From: CAYNXB01 sp964401045
GTDB taxonomy: Bacteria; Pseudomonadota; Alphaproteobacteria; Sphingomonadales; Sphingomonadaceae
Assembly: GCA_964401045.1 (NCBI GenBank)
Contig: CAYNXB010000100.1
Coordinates: 1-8,083 of the forward strand
Length of the DNA stretch: 8,083 nucleotides
Direction of reading: 5' to 3'
Shown here piece after piece: positions 6,170 to 8,083 of this stretch. Each line of letters begins with the position of its first letter. Within the stretch, counting starts at the first letter, position 1. The notes under the pieces were generated by a model that was not told the DNA's origin, ran no database searches, and saw only the letters and a list, made by a program, of their open reading frames with translations. The translations under genes and the position numbers were made by a program.

Positions 6170-6863
6170 CCGGTTCGGGCTCCACGCCCGTCGGCTCTTC
6201 ACCGCCGGAATCGTTGCCACCCACTTCCTCGCCGAAAGCTTCTTCGCCCCACGCGTCGTCGCTTGCCGCACCCGCGGTATCGGCATCGGACACACTATCG
6301 CTGCTCCACGCCGCTTCGCGCTCCATCGCCGCTGACAGCGCGGCATCATTGCGAGCCATCTCGAGCGCGCGATTGATCTCCGCGGGATCGAGCGCGAGGG
6401 CCGCGAACGCGATCGCCCGGTCGATTTCGTCGAGCGCGTCGCTTGGCGGCTTGCCGTCATTGATACGCTGCGCGAGCGTGCGCAATCGCCCGGTCAGCAG
6501 CGCCTCGACCTTGCTTGCCGACAATACCTTCGTCTCGCCGGCGAGCGACGCCTTGATCTCGGGCAGTTCGGCATCGACCGAGACGCGCGTGCGGCTCTCG
6601 CCGATCTTGTGAAACCGGAAGGTCACCTCGCCGCGGTTTTCGGCGCCATCCTTGCCGAGCACGAACACGAGGCGATCGTCGGCCGCCTGCCGGCGCGCGA
6701 CCACCGGCGATCTCAGCAGGCCCTGCATATCGACTTGCCCGTCGACGGAAGCGAGCGCGCCGTAAACCGCGCTTACCGGGCGATCGAAATCGACGCCCGT
6801 CGCTTCGCTCGATCCGCACGAGGCCAGTAGCGGCGCCAGCAGTATCGCCAGGATAAGGCGCAT
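6150..6863 (-). CDS. Putative lipoprotein with acidic C-terminal tail, unknown function
   Basis: A 237-residue protein with a lipoprotein signal: MRLILAILLAPLLASCGSSE, with lipobox LASC and lipidated Cys16. Gly at +2 predicts outer-membrane sorting by the Lol rule known from enterobacteria. Residues 24-135 (VDFDRPVSAVYGALASVDG, then alternating strands such as GEVTFRFHKIGESRTRVSVDA at 78-98) recall the SRPBCC/START-like layout, but this is a weak guess. Residues 136-185 are helical and Ala/Asp-rich. Residues 186-237 are low-complexity, rich in Glu, Asp, Gly and Ser, with almost no basic residue. I do not recognise the family. ATG at 6863 has GGAAAG upstream and begins the signal peptide; the in-frame ATG at 6905 would bury it. 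Convergent with the glycosyltransferase gene, the stops overlapping by 20 bp; divergent from trcR. Confidence 0.88.
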   Translation of the reverse strand: MRLILAILLAPLLASCGSSEATGVDFDRPVSAVYGALASVDGQVDMQGLLRSPVVARRQAADDRLVFVLGKDGAENRGEVTFRFHKIGESRTRVSVDAELPEIKASLAGETKVLSASKVEALLTGRLRTLAQRINDGKPPSDALDEIDRAIAFAALALDPAEINRALEMARNDAALSAAMEREAAWSSDSVSDADTAGAASDDAWGEEAFGEEVGGNDSGGEEPTGVEPEPVNDFGG

Positions 6864-6894
6864 CACACTTTCCCCATGTTGTGCTGTGCATCCA

Positions 6895-7009
6895 TAGGCG
6901 CCCACCGCCTAAGACGAGGTTACCGCCTGCGCGCTTGCCGCCGGGCGGCAAACGGCCTACACGTTCGGGGTGACGGCCGCTCCGCAAGGGGCGGCCCTTG
7001 TTGTTTTTT
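6895..7009 (+). promoter_or_regulatory. Candidate structured leader or small RNA with three hairpins upstream of trcR
   Basis: Three successive inverted repeats are seen. TAGGCG-cccac-CGCCTA lies at 6895-6911. TTGCCG-ccggg-CGGCAA lies at 6935-6951, and has the same 6-5-6 geometry. A terminator hairpin lies at 6975-6996 with a U-tract to 7009. Centres are spaced about 40 and 42 bases. Alternative pairings exist: GCCGCC at 6937-6942 can pair with GGCGGC at 6990-6995, which would break the terminator stem, and the repeat ACCGCCT (6904-6910 and 6922-6928) offers AGGCG two partners. This is the architecture of an attenuator or of a short terminated RNA. The first two repeats could instead be DNA operators. 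No known riboswitch class is recognised, and no promoter core is clear. Confidence 0.45.
6975..7009 (+). terminator. Intrinsic terminator just upstream of the trcR ribosome site
   Basis: GGCCGCTCC (6975-6983) pairs with GGGGCGGCC (6988-6996) through nine base pairs including one T-G wobble, closed by the stable GCAA tetraloop. CTTGTTGTTTTTTC follows, with six consecutive T at 7004-7009. The U-tract exists only in the plus direction. The trcR ribosome site begins six bases after the T-run, so a plus-strand transcript from the intergenic region must read through this structure to express trcR. Confidence 0.75.
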
Positions 7010-7014
7010 CATCC

Positions 7015-7019
7015 GGAGA
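7015..7019 (+). promoter_or_regulatory. Ribosome binding site of trcR, fixing its GTG start
   Basis: GGAGA sits eight bases ahead of GTG at 7027. An upstream in-frame GTG at 6970 would place the terminator hairpin inside the coding region and add 19 residues not expected in the family, so 7027 is preferred. Confidence 0.7.
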
Positions 7020-7026
7020 ATTCCCC

Positions 7027-7734
7027 GTGGCCCAGCCCACTCCCTTGATGCCGCACGCGACCGCGTCGTGGTTGGTCGACAACACCGCGCTCAGCTTTCA
7101 GCAGATCGCGGCTTTCTGCGGCCTGCATATCCTCGAAGTTCAGGCGATGGCCGACGATCTCGCCGGCGCCAAGTACACCGGACGCGACCCGGTCCACGCG
7201 GGCGAGCTGACCCACGCGGAGATCGCGCGCGGCCAGGCTGATCCCGATTACGTGCTGGAGATGCAGAAGGCGCCGGTCGACGTCAGCCGCACCAAGGGCC
7301 CGCGCTACACGCCGGTGTCAAAGCGGCAGGACAAGCCGGACGGCATCGCCTGGATCCTGCGCAACCATCCGGAGATTTCTGACGCGCAGATCGGCAAGCT
7401 GATCGGCACCACCCGGAACACCATCAATGCGATCCGCGACCGGAGCCATTGGAACATCCAGAACATCCAGGCGAAGGACCCGGTGACGCTCGGCTTGTGC
7501 TCGCAGCGCGAGCTCGACGCCGCCGTCGCCCGTGCGGCCAAGAAGGCCGGCGTCGTCGAGCAGACCCCTGAAGAGGCGGTGGCCGAAGCGCGCGACGATC
7601 GCGCGGCACTGATCGGCGAACTTCGCGCCGAGCGTGAGGCCGCCGTGCAAGCCGCTGTCGAAGCCGCTCGCGAGGCCGAGGTGGAAGCATGGCTTACCGC
7701 CAAGCGCGCCGCAGAGAACGAAGAGGCGAAATAG
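7027..7734 (+). CDS. trcR: DUF1013 family protein, TrcR-type cell cycle transcriptional regulator
   Basis: A 235-residue cytosolic protein of the alphaproteobacterial DUF1013 family, named in databases after the Caulobacter cell cycle regulator TrcR. Conserved blocks are TPLMPHATASWLVDNTALSF (5-24), a probable helix-turn-helix at 13-42 (FQQIAAFCGLHILEVQAMAD) and GPRYTPVSKRQDKPDGIAWI (91-110). A second probable helix-turn-helix follows at 108-138 (NHPEISDAQIGKLIGTTRNT, 113-132), then the family signature KDPVTLGLCSQRELDAAV (150-167). From about 180 to the end the protein is a long Ala/Glu/Arg helix, probably a coiled coil, more variable than the rest. DNA binding is inferred from the two helix-turn-helix-like segments. 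The GTG start has GGAGA upstream. It is preceded by a terminator hairpin suggesting attenuation, and followed after 44 bp by an acyl-CoA synthetase gene on the same strand. Confidence 0.93.
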   Translation: MAQPTPLMPHATASWLVDNTALSFQQIAAFCGLHILEVQAMADDLAGAKYTGRDPVHAGELTHAEIARGQADPDYVLEMQKAPVDVSRTKGPRYTPVSKRQDKPDGIAWILRNHPEISDAQIGKLIGTTRNTINAIRDRSHWNIQNIQAKDPVTLGLCSQRELDAAVARAAKKAGVVEQTPEEAVAEARDDRAALIGELRAEREAAVQAAVEAAREAEVEAWLTAKRAAENEEAK

Positions 7735-7752
7735 CGGGCGTGGTTGCGCCCG
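7735..7752 (+). terminator. GC-rich hairpin directly after the trcR stop
   Basis: CGGGCG (7735-7740) pairs perfectly with CGCCCG (7747-7752) around a six-base loop. No T-run follows, so efficient intrinsic termination is unlikely; it may attenuate read-through into the acyl-CoA synthetase gene or stabilise the trcR mRNA 3' end. Confidence 0.25.
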
Positions 7753-7760
7753 GCGGGGGC

Positions 7761-7766
7761 GAAGGG
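7761..7766 (+). promoter_or_regulatory. Probable ribosome binding site of the acyl-CoA synthetase gene
   Basis: GAAGGG lies 12 bases ahead of GTG at 7779, a longer spacing than usual. It is the only purine-rich site near the first possible start, since an in-frame TGA at 7770-7772 excludes anything further upstream. Confidence 0.4.
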
Positions 7767-7778
7767 CATTGAACTTGC

Positions 7779-8083
7779 GTGAGTGTAAGTAAGGCGCCTT
7801 TCGATCATCCTTCGCCCGGGGCATACCGGCATCCGTTCGGCTGGGCGCTCGACCTGCCGCCGATGACGATGCCGGCGCTGCTCGAACGCAGCGTTGCCGC
7901 CAATCCGGACGCGTCGCTCGCGTGGTTCTACGGCCGACGCTATTCGTATCGCGCGATCCTTGCCGAGGCGCGCACGTTCGCCGCTGGCCTGCAGCAGCGC
8001 GGGATCGGCAAGGGTGACCGGGTCGGCCTGTTCCTGCCCAACGTTCCGACTTATCCGATCGCCTATTACGGGGCGATGATCGC
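7779..8083 (+). CDS. AMP-dependent acyl-CoA synthetase / long-chain fatty acid-CoA ligase (N-terminal part)
   Basis: The first 101 residues of an adenylate-forming ligase, open to the right window edge. Such enzymes activate a carboxylate, usually a fatty acid, through an acyl-adenylate to the CoA thioester. Visible features are HPFGWALDLPPMTMPALLERSVAANPDAS in the expected N-terminal position (18-46, quoted here in part: the ALLERSVAANPD helix), FYGRRYSYRAILAEA (50-64), matching the usual 'G.r.tY.el' block, and GIGKGDRVGLFLPNVPTYPI (75-94), the conserved 'GD.V....pN' motif ahead of the substrate pocket. The P-loop and later motifs lie outside the window. GTG at 7779 is the first start after an in-frame TGA at 7770; a later ATG near 7862 would cut the usual N-terminus. 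FadD-type is most likely, though substrate range cannot be judged. It lies 44 bp downstream of trcR and may be co-transcribed. Confidence 0.88.
   Translation, partial: MSVSKAPFDHPSPGAYRHPFGWALDLPPMTMPALLERSVAANPDASLAWFYGRRYSYRAILAEARTFAAGLQQRGIGKGDRVGLFLPNVPTYPIAYYGAMI

Noticed and set aside
6970..7026. Extended trcR starting at GTG 6970
   Set aside because: The added residues would be encoded by the terminator hairpin and T-tract; GTG 7027 has a proper ribosome site and the expected family N-terminus.
6876..7241. Plus-strand reading frame beginning MLCCASIGAH through the trcR leader, considered as a leader peptide or small gene
   Set aside because: No ribosome site precedes the ATG, it is Arg-rich in the way of a shadow frame, and it runs far into trcR in the wrong frame.

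Overview
The window is ordinary chromosomal DNA from a GC-rich alphaproteobacterium. Two small-family markers support this: a DUF1192 protein and a DUF1013 (TrcR-type) protein, both typical of Alphaproteobacteria. The style of the proteins (PIG3-type quinone oxidoreductase, FadD N-terminus, a metallophosphoesterase paired with a GT4 glycosyltransferase) fits Sphingomonadales (Sphingomonas, Novosphingobium or Erythrobacter type). That placement is inference from sequence character; no database search was possible. I see no insertion sequence, integrase, CRISPR array, tRNA or rRNA.

Layout. Positions 1-1047 (minus) hold the N-terminal 349 residues of ClpA, the AAA+ unfoldase of the ClpAP protease; the gene runs off the left edge. 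A 134-bp gap with an 18-bp-period direct repeat, read on the minus strand as a tandem CCCCATATAG motif, separates it from a small DUF1192 gene (minus, ending at 1182). Only 46 bp away a plus-strand cluster diverges: a PIG3-type NAD(P)H quinone oxidoreductase (1450-2424), a luciferase-like flavin monooxygenase (2435-3430) and a glutathione S-transferase (3434-4051). Gaps of 10 and 3 bp point to one redox or detoxification operon.

After a 107-bp gap with an AT-rich promoter-like island comes a second plus-strand pair: an LpxH-like metallophosphoesterase (4159-5037) and a GT4 glycosyltransferase (5051-6169), probably acting on envelope glycolipids. The glycosyltransferase overlaps tail to tail, by 20 bp, a minus-strand lipoprotein with an acidic C-terminus (6150-6863).

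The divergent region 6864-7026 is the most interesting non-coding part. It carries three successive hairpins on the plus strand, the last a textbook intrinsic terminator with a U-tract, placed immediately ahead of the GTG start of the TrcR-type regulator (7027-7734). No plus-strand gene lies close enough upstream to need that terminator, so it suggests an attenuated leader or a small RNA. A partial acyl-CoA synthetase gene (GTG start at 7779) follows trcR on the same strand and runs off the right edge.
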